Origin: HTCC5015 sp051747425
GTDB lineage: Bacteria; Pseudomonadota; Gammaproteobacteria; HTCC5015
Reading direction: 5' to 3'
DNA: 64,000 nt
NCBI GenBank assembly: GCA_051747425.1
Contig: JBNJGD010000012.1
Location: 1-64,000 of the forward strand
Shown: positions 50,896 to 61,315 of the stretch, piece by piece
How positions within the stretch are numbered: position 1 is the first letter of the stretch
Layout: every line of letters begins with the position of its first letter
The notes under the pieces: generated by a model
Databases searched by the model: none
What the model was told of the DNA's origin: nothing
Seen by the model: only the letters and a program-made list of their open reading frames with translations
Made by a program: the position numbers and the translations under genes

Positions 50896-52536
50896 ATGAG
50901 TGCAAAAGAAGTCAAATTTGGTGATGACGCCCGCGTCAAAATGGTCAAGGGCGTCAATACGCTGGCCAATGCCGTAAAAGCGACACTGGGCCCCAAGGGC
51001 CGCAATGTGGTGCTGGACAAAGCCTTCGGCGCCCCCAATATTACCAAGGACGGCGTGTCCGTCGCCCGTGAAATCGAACTGGAAGACAAGTTTGAAAACA
51101 TGGGCGCCCAGATGGTCAAGGAAGTGGCCGCAAAGACCGCCGATGTGGCCGGTGACGGCACCACCACGGCGACCGTACTGGCCCAGGCCATCCTGCGCGA
51201 GGGCATGAAGGCCGTCGCCGCGGGCATGAACCCCATGGACCTCAAGCGCGGCATCGACAAGGCCGCCACGGCCGCTGTCGAGGAACTGCGCAAGTTGTCC
51301 AAGCCCTGTGACAGCAAGAACAGCTGGGCCCAGGTGGCGAGCATTTCCGCAAACTCCGACAAGATCATCGGCGACCTGATTGCCGACGCCATGGAGCGCG
51401 TGGGCACCGAGGGTGTGATCACGGTGGAAGAGGGCTCCTCGCTGGAGAACGAGCTGGATGTGGTAGAAGGCATGCAGTTCGACCGCGGCTACCTCTCTCC
51501 TTATTTTGTGACCAACCAGGACAAGATGGCCGCTGAGCTGGAGAATCCCTACATTCTGCTGTTTGACAAGAAGGTCGCCAACATCCGCGACCTGCTGCCC
51601 CTGCTTGAGGGCGTGGCCAAGTCCAACCGCCCGCTGCTGATCATCGCCGAAGATGTCGAGGGCGAAGCCCTGGCCACTTTGGTGGTCAACAGCATTCGCG
51701 GCATCGTCAAGGTGGCTGCGGTCAAGGCGCCCGGCTTTGGCGACCGCCGCAAGGCCATGCTGGAAGACATCGCCGTACTGACGGGCGGCACCGTGATTTC
51801 CGAAGAGGTCGGCCTGAGCCTGGAGAAGGCTACAGTCGACATGCTGGGTGAGGCCAAGAAGGTCAATATCACCAAGGAAAACACCGTGATCGTCAACGGC
51901 GCCGGTGACAACAAGGCCATCGAAGAGCGCGTCAAAGCCATCCGTACGCAAATGGACGAGGCCAGCTCTGACTACGACAAGGAGAAGATGCAGGAGCGGA
52001 TCGCCAAGCTCGCCGGCGGTGTTGCCGTGATCAAGATCGGCGCTGCCACTGAAATGGAAATGAAAGAGAAGAAAGATCGCGTCGACGACGCCCTGGCCGC
52101 GACTCGCGCTGCGGTGGAAGAGGGCGTGGTGCCCGGCGGCGGTGTTGCACTGGTGCGCGCCTACGCCAAGATCGGCGGTCTCAAGGGTGACAACGAGGAC
52201 CAGAATGTCGGCATCAGCATCGCCCTGCGCGCCATGCAGGAGCCGCTGCGTACCATCGTTGCCAACGCCGGTGGCGAACCCTCGGTGGTGCTCGACAAGG
52301 TGGCCTCCGGCAAGGGGGCCTATGGTTACAACGCCTCCAATGAGGAGTATGTCGACATGCTCGAACAGGGCATTCTCGACCCCACCAAGGTCACGCGCTC
52401 TGCTCTGCAGAACGCCGCCTCCGTTGCCGGTCTGATGATCACAACGGAAGCCATGGTGGCCGAACTGCCCCAGGAGGACGGCGCCGGTGGTGCTCCCGAC
52501 ATGGGCGGAATGGGAGGCATGGGCGGCATGATGTAA
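50896..52536 (+). CDS. groEL: Chaperonin GroEL
   Basis: 60-kDa ATP-dependent protein-folding chaperonin. 546 residues with the GDGTTTATVLAQAI nucleotide loop, VVPGGGVAL and the C-terminal GGMGGMGGMM tail. Single intact copy in this window. Confidence 0.99.
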   Translation: MSAKEVKFGDDARVKMVKGVNTLANAVKATLGPKGRNVVLDKAFGAPNITKDGVSVAREIELEDKFENMGAQMVKEVAAKTADVAGDGTTTATVLAQAILREGMKAVAAGMNPMDLKRGIDKAATAAVEELRKLSKPCDSKNSWAQVASISANSDKIIGDLIADAMERVGTEGVITVEEGSSLENELDVVEGMQFDRGYLSPYFVTNQDKMAAELENPYILLFDKKVANIRDLLPLLEGVAKSNRPLLIIAEDVEGEALATLVVNSIRGIVKVAAVKAPGFGDRRKAMLEDIAVLTGGTVISEEVGLSLEKATVDMLGEAKKVNITKENTVIVNGAGDNKAIEERVKAIRTQMDEASSDYDKEKMQERIAKLAGGVAVIKIGAATEMEMKEKKDRVDDALAATRAAVEEGVVPGGGVALVRAYAKIGGLKGDNEDQNVGISIALRAMQEPLRTIVANAGGEPSVVLDKVASGKGAYGYNASNEEYVDMLEQGILDPTKVTRSALQNAASVAGLMITTEAMVAELPQEDGAGGAPDMGGMGGMGGMM

Positions 52537-52561
52537 TGCCGGCCTGACAGCCCTACTGAGA

Positions 52562-52600
52562 AGCCCCGCAGCGGCACTGCCCTGCGGGGCTTTTCTTTTT
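52562..52600 (+). terminator. groEL intrinsic terminator
   Basis: AGCCCCGCAG / CTGCGGGGCT stem followed by TTTTCTTTTT. Confidence 0.9.
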
Positions 52601-52645
52601 CCAGCCCGCTGCCGCTACAATGTCTGAAAATAACCGGGAGATCCC

Positions 52646-55543
52646 ATGTGGCCTGATGTCTGCGCCTGGCGACCCAATGTCGCCGATACACCCCCTGAAA
52701 AACTGGCCGAGCATAGCGAGCGTTGCCTTCAGCAGCTACAACAGGCTCTGCCCGGCGCCCTGCACGCCCGAGTAGACGAGTTGGTTCCCGTTTGGCTGAG
52801 CAGCCCCTGGGCGGTGCGTCTGGTGACCGCTCAGCCCGATTTGCTCGGCGAGCTGGACGAGGACGACTGGCGTGCGCCGCGCGGCGACTACCGTCCCCTG
52901 TTTGGCGAGATTGAGGCGCGTCAGCTGGAGGAGGCCGAGGTCATGTCGGCCCTGCGTCGTCTGCGACAACGCGAGATGTTGCGGATCGCCATTCGCGACC
53001 TGATGGGGTGGGCCGTTCTTGAAGAGACGCTGACCGACCTCACCCGCTTTGCCGACGCAGCCATTGCGTTTGCCCTGAACTGGTCCGGTGAGCGCCTGCA
53101 AAAGCGCTACGGTGTGCCCCGGGATGGCGATGGTCGGGAGCAGCAATTGATCGTCTATGGCATGGGCAAGCTCGGTGGCGGCGAGCTGAATTTTTCATCG
53201 GATATCGACCTGATTTTTTTCTACCCGCGCAAGGGCGAGACCGATGGGGAGAAGTGTCTGGATAACCACCAGTACTTCATCCGTCTGGGGCAGCAGGTAA
53301 TCAAGCTGCTGGATGACCCTACCGGCGACGGTTTTGTCTACCGTGTGGATATGCGTTTGCGGCCCTTCGGCGATGCCGGAGCACTGGCGGTGTCCTTTGC
53401 CGGGGCCGAAAATTACTACCAGACCCAGGGGCGGGAATGGGAGCGCTACGCCCTGATCAAGGCCCGGCCGCTGAGTGGCGACGAAGGCGATGTCGAGAAC
53501 CTGCAAAAGATGCTCCGCCCCTTTGTCTTTCGCCGCTATCTCGACTTTACCGCGGTTCAGTCGTTGCGCGATCTCAAGGCCATGATCGAGGCCCAGGTGG
53601 CCAGGAAGGGCATGGAGGACAACATCAAGCTCGGTCGAGGCGGCATCCGCGAGGTGGAGTTTATCGGTCAGGCCTTTCAGTTGATCTACGGTGGCCGCAA
53701 CCCCGACCTGCGCGTGCGCAGCATTATCGATGTTCTGCAGACGCTGGCCGCAGAGGAGCTGCTGGCCGCCGAGGATATTGACGCCCTGCTGAAGGCTTAT
53801 ACCTTTTTGCGGCTGGCGGAAAACCGTCTTCAGATGGTCGACGATGGCCAGACCCACGACTTGCCCCGGGACGATGTCGGCCGCCTGCGGCTGGCCTACG
53901 CCATGGGCTTTGACGACTGGGCCGCTTTTGCCAGCGAGCTCGACGCCCACCGCGATGTGGTGGCGGAGCAGTTTGCCCTGACCTTTGCCGCGCCGGAGGA
54001 AGAGGATGATCGCAATCGCTGGATGAAATTGTGGTACGCCGAGTTGAGTACCGAAGAGGCCTTGCAAGCGTTGTGCCTGGCGGGGGATCCGAGGGGGACC
54101 GAGGTCACCGCCCGTCTCAAGCAGTTGCGCGAATCCAGTGCCTATCAGAAGTCCACGGTGGAGAGCCGCCAGCGGGTGGACGAGTTCATGGCCAAATTGC
54201 TCTGTCAGGTATCGAACCTGGAGCACAACCGCGTACAGGCGCTGTTGCGGTTGATCAATTTTGTCCGCGCCGTGGCCCGGCGCTCGGTGTATCTGGTGTT
54301 GCTCAGTGAAAATCCCCGGGCGCTGGAACGGCTGGTGTTTTTCTTTGCCGAGAGCGAGTGGGTGGCCGAACAGCTGACCCGCCAGCCGGCGGTACTCGAC
54401 CAACTGCTCGACGCCCGCCTGCTCTACGAGCTGCGCCGCCGGCCGGAGCTGGATGAGCAGCTCAAGCAGCACCTTGCCTCGGTCGCCGAGGACAATTTCG
54501 AGGGAGTACTTAATGAACTGCGGCGCTTTAAAAACGCCTACACCCTGAATGTGGCCGCCGTGGATCTCAGCGGCGAGATGCCCCTGATGCATGTTAGTGA
54601 CCATCTTACGGAGTGTGCCGAGGTGTTGTTGCAGGAGGCCCATCGGCTGGCCTGGCGCGAGACGACAACCAAACACGGCACGCCCCGCTGCTGGCGGGAT
54701 GGCGTAGAACACCGCCCCGAGCTGGGGGTGATTGGCTACGGCAAGCTCGGTGGCATCGAGCTGGGTTACTCGTCGGATCTGGATGTGGTGTTTGTTCACG
54801 ACAGCGGCGGCGAGCGGCAGTACACCAGCGGTCGCGACGACAGCGACAAGGGCGTTGTCGACAACAGTTTGTTCTTCTCCCGCACGGCCCAAAAGCTGGT
54901 CTCGGTGATGACCGCACAGACGCCCGCCGGGCAGCTCTACGAAATCGACACCCGACTGCGCCCCGATGGCGATGCCGGGGCGCTGGTCAAAAGCATGGAG
55001 GGTTACCGCGAATATCTGCTGGAGCGGGCCTGGACCTGGGAGCGCCAGGCGCTGGTGCGGGCGCGGTTTATCTGTGGTTCTCCGGCTCTGCGAGAGCAGT
55101 TTGACCGCGTGCGCAATGAGGTGCTCTGCCAGCCCCGGGAGCGCGAAGCCCTGCGCCGCGAGGTGGTCGAGATGCGCGAAAAGATGCGCGATCATCTGGG
55201 CGGCCAGCGGGGCATGGTCAGCCTTAAACAGGATCACGGCGGTCTGGCCGATATCGAGTTTATGGTGCAGTATGGCGTGCTTGGCTGGGCCGCCGAACAC
55301 CCGCAATTGACCCGACACAGTGATAATATCCGCATTCTCGAATCGATGGCCGACTGCGGCGTCCTGCCGAGCGACGAAGTCGACACGCTGATAGAGAGTT
55401 ATCGGGCCATTCGCGCTAAAATACACCGCCTGGCGCTGGACAGCCGCAAGGCCATTGTTGAGTCACCGGGCGATTTGGGCCCGGTGCTGGAACAAGTGGC
55501 GGCCATTTGGCAGCGCTGGATGCTGGCGGGCGAAAACGGTTAA
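52646..55543 (+). CDS. glnE: Bifunctional glutamine synthetase adenylyltransferase/adenylyl-removing enzyme
   Basis: Controls glutamine synthetase by adenylylation and deadenylylation. 965 residues with two nucleotidyltransferase domains: GGGELNFSSDIDLIFFYP in the N-terminal half and GGIELGYSSDLDVVFVHD in the C-terminal half, each with the G-S-D-x-D signature. The order glnE-ilvE-LPS core genes matches Pseudomonas. Confidence 0.96.
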   Translation: MWPDVCAWRPNVADTPPEKLAEHSERCLQQLQQALPGALHARVDELVPVWLSSPWAVRLVTAQPDLLGELDEDDWRAPRGDYRPLFGEIEARQLEEAEVMSALRRLRQREMLRIAIRDLMGWAVLEETLTDLTRFADAAIAFALNWSGERLQKRYGVPRDGDGREQQLIVYGMGKLGGGELNFSSDIDLIFFYPRKGETDGEKCLDNHQYFIRLGQQVIKLLDDPTGDGFVYRVDMRLRPFGDAGALAVSFAGAENYYQTQGREWERYALIKARPLSGDEGDVENLQKMLRPFVFRRYLDFTAVQSLRDLKAMIEAQVARKGMEDNIKLGRGGIREVEFIGQAFQLIYGGRNPDLRVRSIIDVLQTLAAEELLAAEDIDALLKAYTFLRLAENRLQMVDDGQTHDLPRDDVGRLRLAYAMGFDDWAAFASELDAHRDVVAEQFALTFAAPEEEDDRNRWMKLWYAELSTEEALQALCLAGDPRGTEVTARLKQLRESSAYQKSTVESRQRVDEFMAKLLCQVSNLEHNRVQALLRLINFVRAVARRSVYLVLLSENPRALERLVFFFAESEWVAEQLTRQPAVLDQLLDARLLYELRRRPELDEQLKQHLASVAEDNFEGVLNELRRFKNAYTLNVAAVDLSGEMPLMHVSDHLTECAEVLLQEAHRLAWRETTTKHGTPRCWRDGVEHRPELGVIGYGKLGGIELGYSSDLDVVFVHDSGGERQYTSGRDDSDKGVVDNSLFFSRTAQKLVSVMTAQTPAGQLYEIDTRLRPDGDAGALVKSMEGYREYLLERAWTWERQALVRARFICGSPALREQFDRVRNEVLCQPREREALRREVVEMREKMRDHLGGQRGMVSLKQDHGGLADIEFMVQYGVLGWAAEHPQLTRHSDNIRILESMADCGVLPSDEVDTLIESYRAIRAKIHRLALDSRKAIVESPGDLGPVLEQVAAIWQRWMLAGENG

Positions 55544-55561
55544 TTAATGACGGAGACAAAC

Positions 55562-56488
55562 ATGAGTACGATGGCGGATCGAGACGGTCTGATCTGGTTT
55601 GACGGTGAGATGGTGCCCTGGCGCGATGCCAAGGTGCATGTGCTGACCCACACCCTGCACTACGGTATGGGCGCCTTTGAGGGTGTGCGCGCCTACAAAA
55701 CCCCGAAGGGACCGGCCATCTTCCGTCTGGAGGAGCACACTCGCCGCCTGTTCAATTCGGCCAAGATCATGGACATGCACATTCCCTTCAGCGAGGCCGA
55801 GATCAATGAGGCGCAGAAGGCCGCCGTGCGTGACAATGGCCTGGAGAGTGCCTACATCCGGCCGATGATTTTCTACGGTGCCGAGGGGATGGGCTTGCGC
55901 GCCGACGGGCTCAAGGTGCACGCCATTGTCGCCGCCTGGGACTGGGGTGCCTACCTGGGCGACGAGGGCATCGAGAAGGGGATTCGTATCAAGACTTCCT
56001 CCTTCACTCGCCACCATGTGAATGTCTCCATGTGCAAGGCCAAGGCCAATGGCCACTACATCAATTCCATGCTGGCTCTTCAGGAGGCCCAGCGCGACGG
56101 TTACGATGAGGCCATGCTGCTGGATGTCGACGGCTTTGTCGCCGAGGGCAGCGGCGAGAACATTTTCATTGTCCGAGAGGGGCAGATTTTTACCCCCGAC
56201 CTGACATCGGCACTGGACGGCATTACCCGCAAGACCATTGTTCAGTTGGCCAATGAACTGGGTTACCCCATCATAGAAAAGCGCATTACTCGCGATGAGG
56301 TCTACATCGCCGACGAGGCCTTCTTTACCGGTACTGCCGCCGAGGTAACGCCCATCCGCGAGGTCGACAATCGCCCCATTGGTGACGGCTTGCGCGGCCC
56401 GGTGACTGGCAAATTGCAGAAACTCTACTTCGATGTGGTCGAGGGGCGCTCTCATCTCGACGAGGGCTGGCTGACGCCCGTCGCCTGA
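55562..56488 (+). CDS. ilvE: Branched-chain amino-acid aminotransferase
   Basis: PLP enzyme (fold IV) of Val/Leu/Ile synthesis. 308 residues from the ATG at 55562, which has CGGAGAC upstream; an ATG five codons earlier is less likely. Typical motifs: HTLHYGMGAFEGVRAYKT, YIRPMIFYG, EGSGENIFIV and FFTGTAAEVTPI. Confidence 0.95.
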   Translation: MSTMADRDGLIWFDGEMVPWRDAKVHVLTHTLHYGMGAFEGVRAYKTPKGPAIFRLEEHTRRLFNSAKIMDMHIPFSEAEINEAQKAAVRDNGLESAYIRPMIFYGAEGMGLRADGLKVHAIVAAWDWGAYLGDEGIEKGIRIKTSSFTRHHVNVSMCKAKANGHYINSMLALQEAQRDGYDEAMLLDVDGFVAEGSGENIFIVREGQIFTPDLTSALDGITRKTIVQLANELGYPIIEKRITRDEVYIADEAFFTGTAAEVTPIREVDNRPIGDGLRGPVTGKLQKLYFDVVEGRSHLDEGWLTPVA

Positions 56489-56491
56489 GGC

Positions 56492-57733
56492 ATGAGCGAA
56501 ATCGCGCCGAAGGCACTGGTTCAGGGCAAGACAGCGCAGCGCATCAGCGCTGCGTTGTTGTTTTTTGCGCCCTTGTCACTGGCGATCTACCCGGGACTCG
56601 GGTCTACCTGGACGGCTCTGGTGTTTTTGTGGGGCCTGATTCTCTGGGCGTCGCCGGGGTCGCGACCGACACTGGATCGTCGGGAGTGCTGGTTTTTGTG
56701 GAGTTCCTTTGGTCTCTTCGCCGTTGCCGCGCTCAGCTTGACGGTGGCACTGGATCTTGACGAAGGTGTCAGCGACCTCGGCCGCTACGCCCACTTCCTC
56801 TTGCTGATTCCACTGTACCTGGGGTTGCGTCGACAGGACCTCGATGCCCTGACGCCGCTAGCCTGGGGAGGCGCCCTGACCTGCCTGCTGTTTGCCGGCT
56901 GGGCCTGGCACGATGTGGGCGAGTACGGCTGGAGTGAGCACCGTGCAGAAGGTTTTTACAACGCCATTTCTTTTGGTCAATATGCCGCTGTTTGCTTGTG
57001 CCTGTCTTTTGCCCTGCCTTTGTTTGGCGGCTGGCGCTGGCTGCAGGCCCTGATTATAGCCGGTGCCTTTTATGCAGTGATCCAGTCGCAGTCTCGCGGT
57101 GTCTGGCTGGCGCTGCTGGTAGCGCCTGTGGTGCTGGCCTGGATAGAATTTCACTGGCGCGGGAGGCTGGTTGCCACGGCTTTGGGCACGCTGGTGCTTT
57201 TACTGCTGGTCTGGGGGGCTTGGGCAAACTGGCCTGGCTTTGATGTGGTTGCCCGGGGCGTCGACAATCTGTGGGGCCACTTTTCCGGCAACCCGGATTG
57301 CAGCACCTGGAGCGCCCGCCTTCAGATGTGGCACTATGTCATCATGTTTTGGCAGCAGCATCCCCTGCTGGGCAGCGGCCTTGGTGGCTACACTGCGGCC
57401 GTGCACTGGCTGGTAGAGCAGGGCGCGATTGCCGAGCCCTGCCGTGTGGGCCTGAAGCACCACGCTCACAGCAACCTCTTTCAGGTATTGATGGTGATGG
57501 GCTCGCTGGGTTTGCTGGCTTTTGTGAACTGGTTCCTTGCCGCTGGAGCTGTTGCAAATCATCATTCTCGCAGTGGTGTCAGAGTCCTGACTCTGGCTGT
57601 GATTTTGGTTGTGTTTTTATTCGGGTTAAGTGAAGCCTGGTTGGCCAAGTCTCTTTCGGTCAAGTTCTTCCTGGTCGTGATGGTGGCACTGCTCGCTTCG
57701 AAAGGAATGGGAAAAAATGCTTCACCCGAATAA
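56492..57733 (+). CDS. O-antigen ligase (WaaL-like)
   Basis: Inner-membrane protein of 413 residues with about 11-12 TM segments. Its periplasmic loop ends in GSGLGGYTAAVHWLVEQG and the His motif HHAHSNLFQVLMVMGSLG, as in WaaL. Neighbours hldE, hldD and waaF make transfer of O-antigen to lipid A-core likely. The 3' end overlaps the glycosyltransferase gene by 17 bp. Confidence 0.83.
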   Translation: MSEIAPKALVQGKTAQRISAALLFFAPLSLAIYPGLGSTWTALVFLWGLILWASPGSRPTLDRRECWFLWSSFGLFAVAALSLTVALDLDEGVSDLGRYAHFLLLIPLYLGLRRQDLDALTPLAWGGALTCLLFAGWAWHDVGEYGWSEHRAEGFYNAISFGQYAAVCLCLSFALPLFGGWRWLQALIIAGAFYAVIQSQSRGVWLALLVAPVVLAWIEFHWRGRLVATALGTLVLLLLVWGAWANWPGFDVVARGVDNLWGHFSGNPDCSTWSARLQMWHYVIMFWQQHPLLGSGLGGYTAAVHWLVEQGAIAEPCRVGLKHHAHSNLFQVLMVMGSLGLLAFVNWFLAAGAVANHHSRSGVRVLTLAVILVVFLFGLSEAWLAKSLSVKFFLVVMVALLASKGMGKNASPE

Positions 57734-59591
57734 GCTCTCGGTCATCGTTACTACCTATAATGCACCGGATCATCTGGCTCTGGTTCTTGAACACCTCAAC
57801 CAGCAAACGGTGGATACCGATTACGAGGTCGTCGTGGCCGATGACGGTTCTACCCCGCAGACCCGTGGGTTGATTGAATCCTTGAGCGGTTCATTAAAGT
57901 ACCCGCTTATACATGCCTGGCAGGAGGATCGGGGCTTTCGCGCCGGAGCGGCGCGAAACCGGGCGGTGGAAAGGGCCACGGGCGACTATTTGGTGTTCCT
58001 CGATGGCGACTGTCTGGTGTTTCCCGATTTTGTCGAGAAGCATTTTGCACTGGCTGAGCCCGGTTGGATGGTCAGGGGCAGTCGCGTCATGCTGGGCAAG
58101 GAGTTTTCCCAACGCATCATCGCTGGCGCCGAGTCACCCAGGCGAGAGAGCAACTGGTGGCGCCTGCGATTCAGTGGCCAGGTCAATCGCCTTGGGCCTC
58201 TGCTGCGTCTGCCCTTTATGCAGCGGCGACTGTCGACCAAGTGGTATGGTGTCAAAACCTGCAATCTGGGAGTCTGGCGCTGCGACTTCGAGTTGGTCAA
58301 CGGCTTTGATGAACGCTATATCGGCTGGGGTCACGAGGACGCCGATCTGGCTGTGCGTTTGCTGAACAACGGCGTTCGGCGCAAGGAGGGGCGGCACTTC
58401 ATTCCCGTGTTGCACTTCTGGCATGCGCGCAACGATCGCAGTCGCGAATCGGACAACAAAGCTCGACTGGATGAGACCATCCACAAAAACATCAAGGTGA
58501 CGCGCCACGGGCTTAAACCGGAGGGCGAGATCGACACCTGTGTGGCCGAATTTCATGTCCTGCATGTCAATTTTGCCAAGGGCTTTCGCGGTGGTGAGCG
58601 GCAGACGGAACTGTTGGTCAAGGCCATGGCCGAGCGCGGTATCCGCCAGTCGGTCTTGTTGCGTCACGACTCGCCGCTGGTTGAGCGCCTGATGGATGTG
58701 CCGCGTCTGTCAGTGCGAGTGGCGCGCAAACCCTACACCCTGAATGCGGCGGCTCGTCGGGGGCAGTATTCCCTGGTGCACGCCCACGAGACCAAGGCGG
58801 CGCAATGGGCCTACCTGAATTGGCGCCGCCACGGTGTTCCCTATGTCATTACTCGTCGGGTGGCCAAGGTGCCGGGCAGAACGGCTTTCACCCGGGCCAT
58901 GTACGAAAATGCCGAGAAGGTGGTATGCCTGTCGCGGGCGGTCAAGAACAAGCTCGAACTGGCCTCCCCTGCAAGCAACGCCAGTATTATCCCATCCATG
59001 TGTGCCCGGCTCGATGTGGATCCCGCAGAGGTGGCGAATATCCGCAAGCCTTATACCGACCGTTACCTGATACTCAATGTTGGCGCTTTGGTGATCAGCA
59101 AGGGCCAGCGCGAGCTAATGGATGCGTTTAAAAGAGTGAAGAAGCATCACGCCGTATCGCTGCTGTTGCTCGGCGAGGGCAATGATGAAACCCGGCTCAG
59201 GGACTGGGCCGCCGGTGATCCGGACATTCATTTTCTGGGTTTTTGCAAAAATGTCGGCGACTATCTGGCGGCGGCCGATCAGTTCGCTTTTCCCTCCCAC
59301 GAAGAGGGGCTCGGTTCAACCTTGCTGGACGCCATGGAGGCGGAATTGCCGATTGTGGCCAGCGATGTTGACGGCATTCCCGACATTGTGCGCCACGATG
59401 ACAACGGGTTGCTCGTTCCGGCCAAAAACAGTGCCGCTCTGGCCGAGGCCATGCAGTTCTTGATTGAGCATCCCGACGAGGCCCGCCGTCTGGCGGCCAG
59501 TGGCAAGGCCGGCATTTCCGATTTCTACCCTCCGGCGATCGCCGCGCGCTACTGGACGCTCTACCAGGGCCTGATTTGCGAACCGGTTTAA
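57717..59591 (+). CDS. Two-domain glycosyltransferase (GT2 fused to GT4)
   Basis: 624 residues with two complete transferase domains. Residues 1 to about 275 form a GT2 enzyme: SVIVTTYNAPDHL, VVADDGSTPQT, DXD-like FLDGDCLVF, and GWGHEDADLAVRLL as in galactosyltransferase-type GT2/GT7C proteins. From about 285 a GT4 (GT-B) domain starts (FHVLHVNFAKGFRGGERQTE) and ends with SHEEGLGSTLLDAMEAELPIV, the donor-binding element. Probably adds two successive core sugars. I see no frameshift or internal restart, so it is a true fusion. Confidence 0.87.
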   Translation: MLHPNKLSVIVTTYNAPDHLALVLEHLNQQTVDTDYEVVVADDGSTPQTRGLIESLSGSLKYPLIHAWQEDRGFRAGAARNRAVERATGDYLVFLDGDCLVFPDFVEKHFALAEPGWMVRGSRVMLGKEFSQRIIAGAESPRRESNWWRLRFSGQVNRLGPLLRLPFMQRRLSTKWYGVKTCNLGVWRCDFELVNGFDERYIGWGHEDADLAVRLLNNGVRRKEGRHFIPVLHFWHARNDRSRESDNKARLDETIHKNIKVTRHGLKPEGEIDTCVAEFHVLHVNFAKGFRGGERQTELLVKAMAERGIRQSVLLRHDSPLVERLMDVPRLSVRVARKPYTLNAAARRGQYSLVHAHETKAAQWAYLNWRRHGVPYVITRRVAKVPGRTAFTRAMYENAEKVVCLSRAVKNKLELASPASNASIIPSMCARLDVDPAEVANIRKPYTDRYLILNVGALVISKGQRELMDAFKRVKKHHAVSLLLLGEGNDETRLRDWAAGDPDIHFLGFCKNVGDYLAAADQFAFPSHEEGLGSTLLDAMEAELPIVASDVDGIPDIVRHDDNGLLVPAKNSAALAEAMQFLIEHPDEARRLAASGKAGISDFYPPAIAARYWTLYQGLICEPV

Positions 59592-59689
59592 GAATCCATG
59601 TCAGCTGTTCACTGGAAGTGTCGCACAGCTGGCGAGTGACACTTGGCTGGCACTATAATACGCCACTGGCCATCTAAAATGGAAAGCGT

Positions 59690-61120
59690 ATGCGTCTGAA
59701 ACTCCCCGACTTTGCCTCCGCCCGTGTTCTTGTACTCGGCGATGTCATGCTCGATCGCTACTGGCACGGCGACACCTCGCGGATCTCTCCCGAGGCACCC
59801 GTACCCGTGGTCAAGGTCGGGCAGATTGAGGAGCGCGCCGGCGGGGCCGGTAATGTCGCGCTCAACATTACTTCTCTGGGCGGCCATTCCGACTTGATGG
59901 GGCTGGTGGGGAGGGACGAGGCCGCCCGCAGCCTGGCCTCGGTTCTGAACGAGCAGGGTGTTCGCTGCCGCTTCCAGACGGTGGCCGGCAGCCACACCAT
60001 TACCAAGCTGCGGGTGATCAGTCGCCAGCAGCAGCTGATTCGCGCCGATTTCGAGGACGGATTTATCAGCGCGCCGGCGGGACTCGACGAGGGAGCTGTG
60101 ACGGCGGCCATGTCCGAGGTCGATGCGGTGATCCTCTCCGATTACGGCAAGGGGTCCCTGCGCGACATTCCCCGGCTGATCGAGATGGCCCGGGCCCAGG
60201 GCCGTCCGGTGCTGGTTGATCCCAAGGGCACCGACTTCAGCATCTACACCAATGCCACACTGATTACCCCCAATCAGAGCGAGTTCGAGGCCGTGGTCGG
60301 CCCCTGTGCCACAGATGAAGAACTGATGGCCAAAGGCGAGGCATTGAGAGCCGAGCTCAATCTCGATGCCCTGCTGGTGACGCGCAGTGAAAAGGGCATG
60401 GTGTTGTTCCGCCGCGACGATGAGCCCTTTATTCAGCCCACCCGGGCGCGGGAGGTGTTCGATGTCACCGGCGCCGGCGATACGGTCATCGCCACTCTGG
60501 CGGCGAGCATTGCCGCCGGTACGGACATGGTCGAGGCTACCCAGATGGCCAATATGGCGGCGGGCATCGTCGTCGCCAAGCTGGGCACGGCGACGGCCAG
60601 CGTTCGCGAAATGCAGGCGGCGATGCTCGAGCACGCGCCGCTGGAGCGCGGTGTGGTCGATGAAGCCAGTTTGATCGGCCTGATGGAGCGGGCCCGGGCC
60701 AATGGTGAGCGGGTGGTGATGACCAACGGTTGCTTTGACATTCTGCACTCGGGCCATGTGGCCTACCTCTCCCAGGCTGCGGCACTGGGAGATCGTCTGA
60801 TCGTGGCGGTGAACTCGGACGACTCGGTCAAGCGGCTCAAGGGCCCCGAGCGCCCGGTCAATGGCGTCGACCAGCGCATGGCGGTGCTCTCAGGCCTCGA
60901 GAGCGTGGATTGGGTGGTGCCCTTTGGCGAGGACACGCCTCAACGCTTGATCGAAGCCTGCCTGCCCGATGTGCTGGTCAAGGGCGGCGACTACCGCCCC
61001 GAGGACATTGCCGGCGGTGCCGCCGTCCAGGCCCACGGCGGCGAAGTGCGTGTGCTCGACTTCGTCGACGGCTGTTCCACCTCCCGCATCATCGAAGACA
61101 TCCGCGCTCTGAAAGCCTGA
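59690..61120 (+). CDS. hldE: Bifunctional heptose 7-phosphate kinase / heptose 1-phosphate adenylyltransferase
   Basis: Makes ADP-D-glycero-D-manno-heptose for the LPS inner core. 476 residues: PfkB-type kinase domain (1 to about 320; VTGAGDTVIATLA with the catalytic Asp) and a nucleotidyltransferase domain from about 340 with GCFDILHSGHVAYL (HSGH). Both active sites look intact. Confidence 0.97.
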   Translation: MRLKLPDFASARVLVLGDVMLDRYWHGDTSRISPEAPVPVVKVGQIEERAGGAGNVALNITSLGGHSDLMGLVGRDEAARSLASVLNEQGVRCRFQTVAGSHTITKLRVISRQQQLIRADFEDGFISAPAGLDEGAVTAAMSEVDAVILSDYGKGSLRDIPRLIEMARAQGRPVLVDPKGTDFSIYTNATLITPNQSEFEAVVGPCATDEELMAKGEALRAELNLDALLVTRSEKGMVLFRRDDEPFIQPTRAREVFDVTGAGDTVIATLAASIAAGTDMVEATQMANMAAGIVVAKLGTATASVREMQAAMLEHAPLERGVVDEASLIGLMERARANGERVVMTNGCFDILHSGHVAYLSQAAALGDRLIVAVNSDDSVKRLKGPERPVNGVDQRMAVLSGLESVDWVVPFGEDTPQRLIEACLPDVLVKGGDYRPEDIAGGAAVQAHGGEVRVLDFVDGCSTSRIIEDIRALKA

Positions 61121-61124
61121 TGTT

Positions 61125-61277
61125 TTAGCCACAGAGCGCACAGAGTCCACAGAGTTTTTGTATGAAACCAGTAGGGCGGATGTGGCGAAGCCATCTTCCG
61201 CCAGGCTCATGGGCGGGCTTCGCCGCGTCCGCCCTACGCGTTAAAGCCTCTGTGCTCTCTGTGTCCTCTGTGGCTAA
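61125..61277. repeat. Nested repeat island: family C arms around a family E repeat
   Basis: Left arm 61125-61154 and right arm 61248-61277 are about 30-nt inverted repeats. Between them lie GTAGGGCGGATGTGGCGAAG and its inverted GCGTCCGCCCTACG end (61171-61240). It fills the gap between hldE and hldD. Confidence 0.87.
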
Positions 61278-61315
61278 CATAGTACAATGGCCCCTGTTTT
61301 TACGGAGTGAGCACT

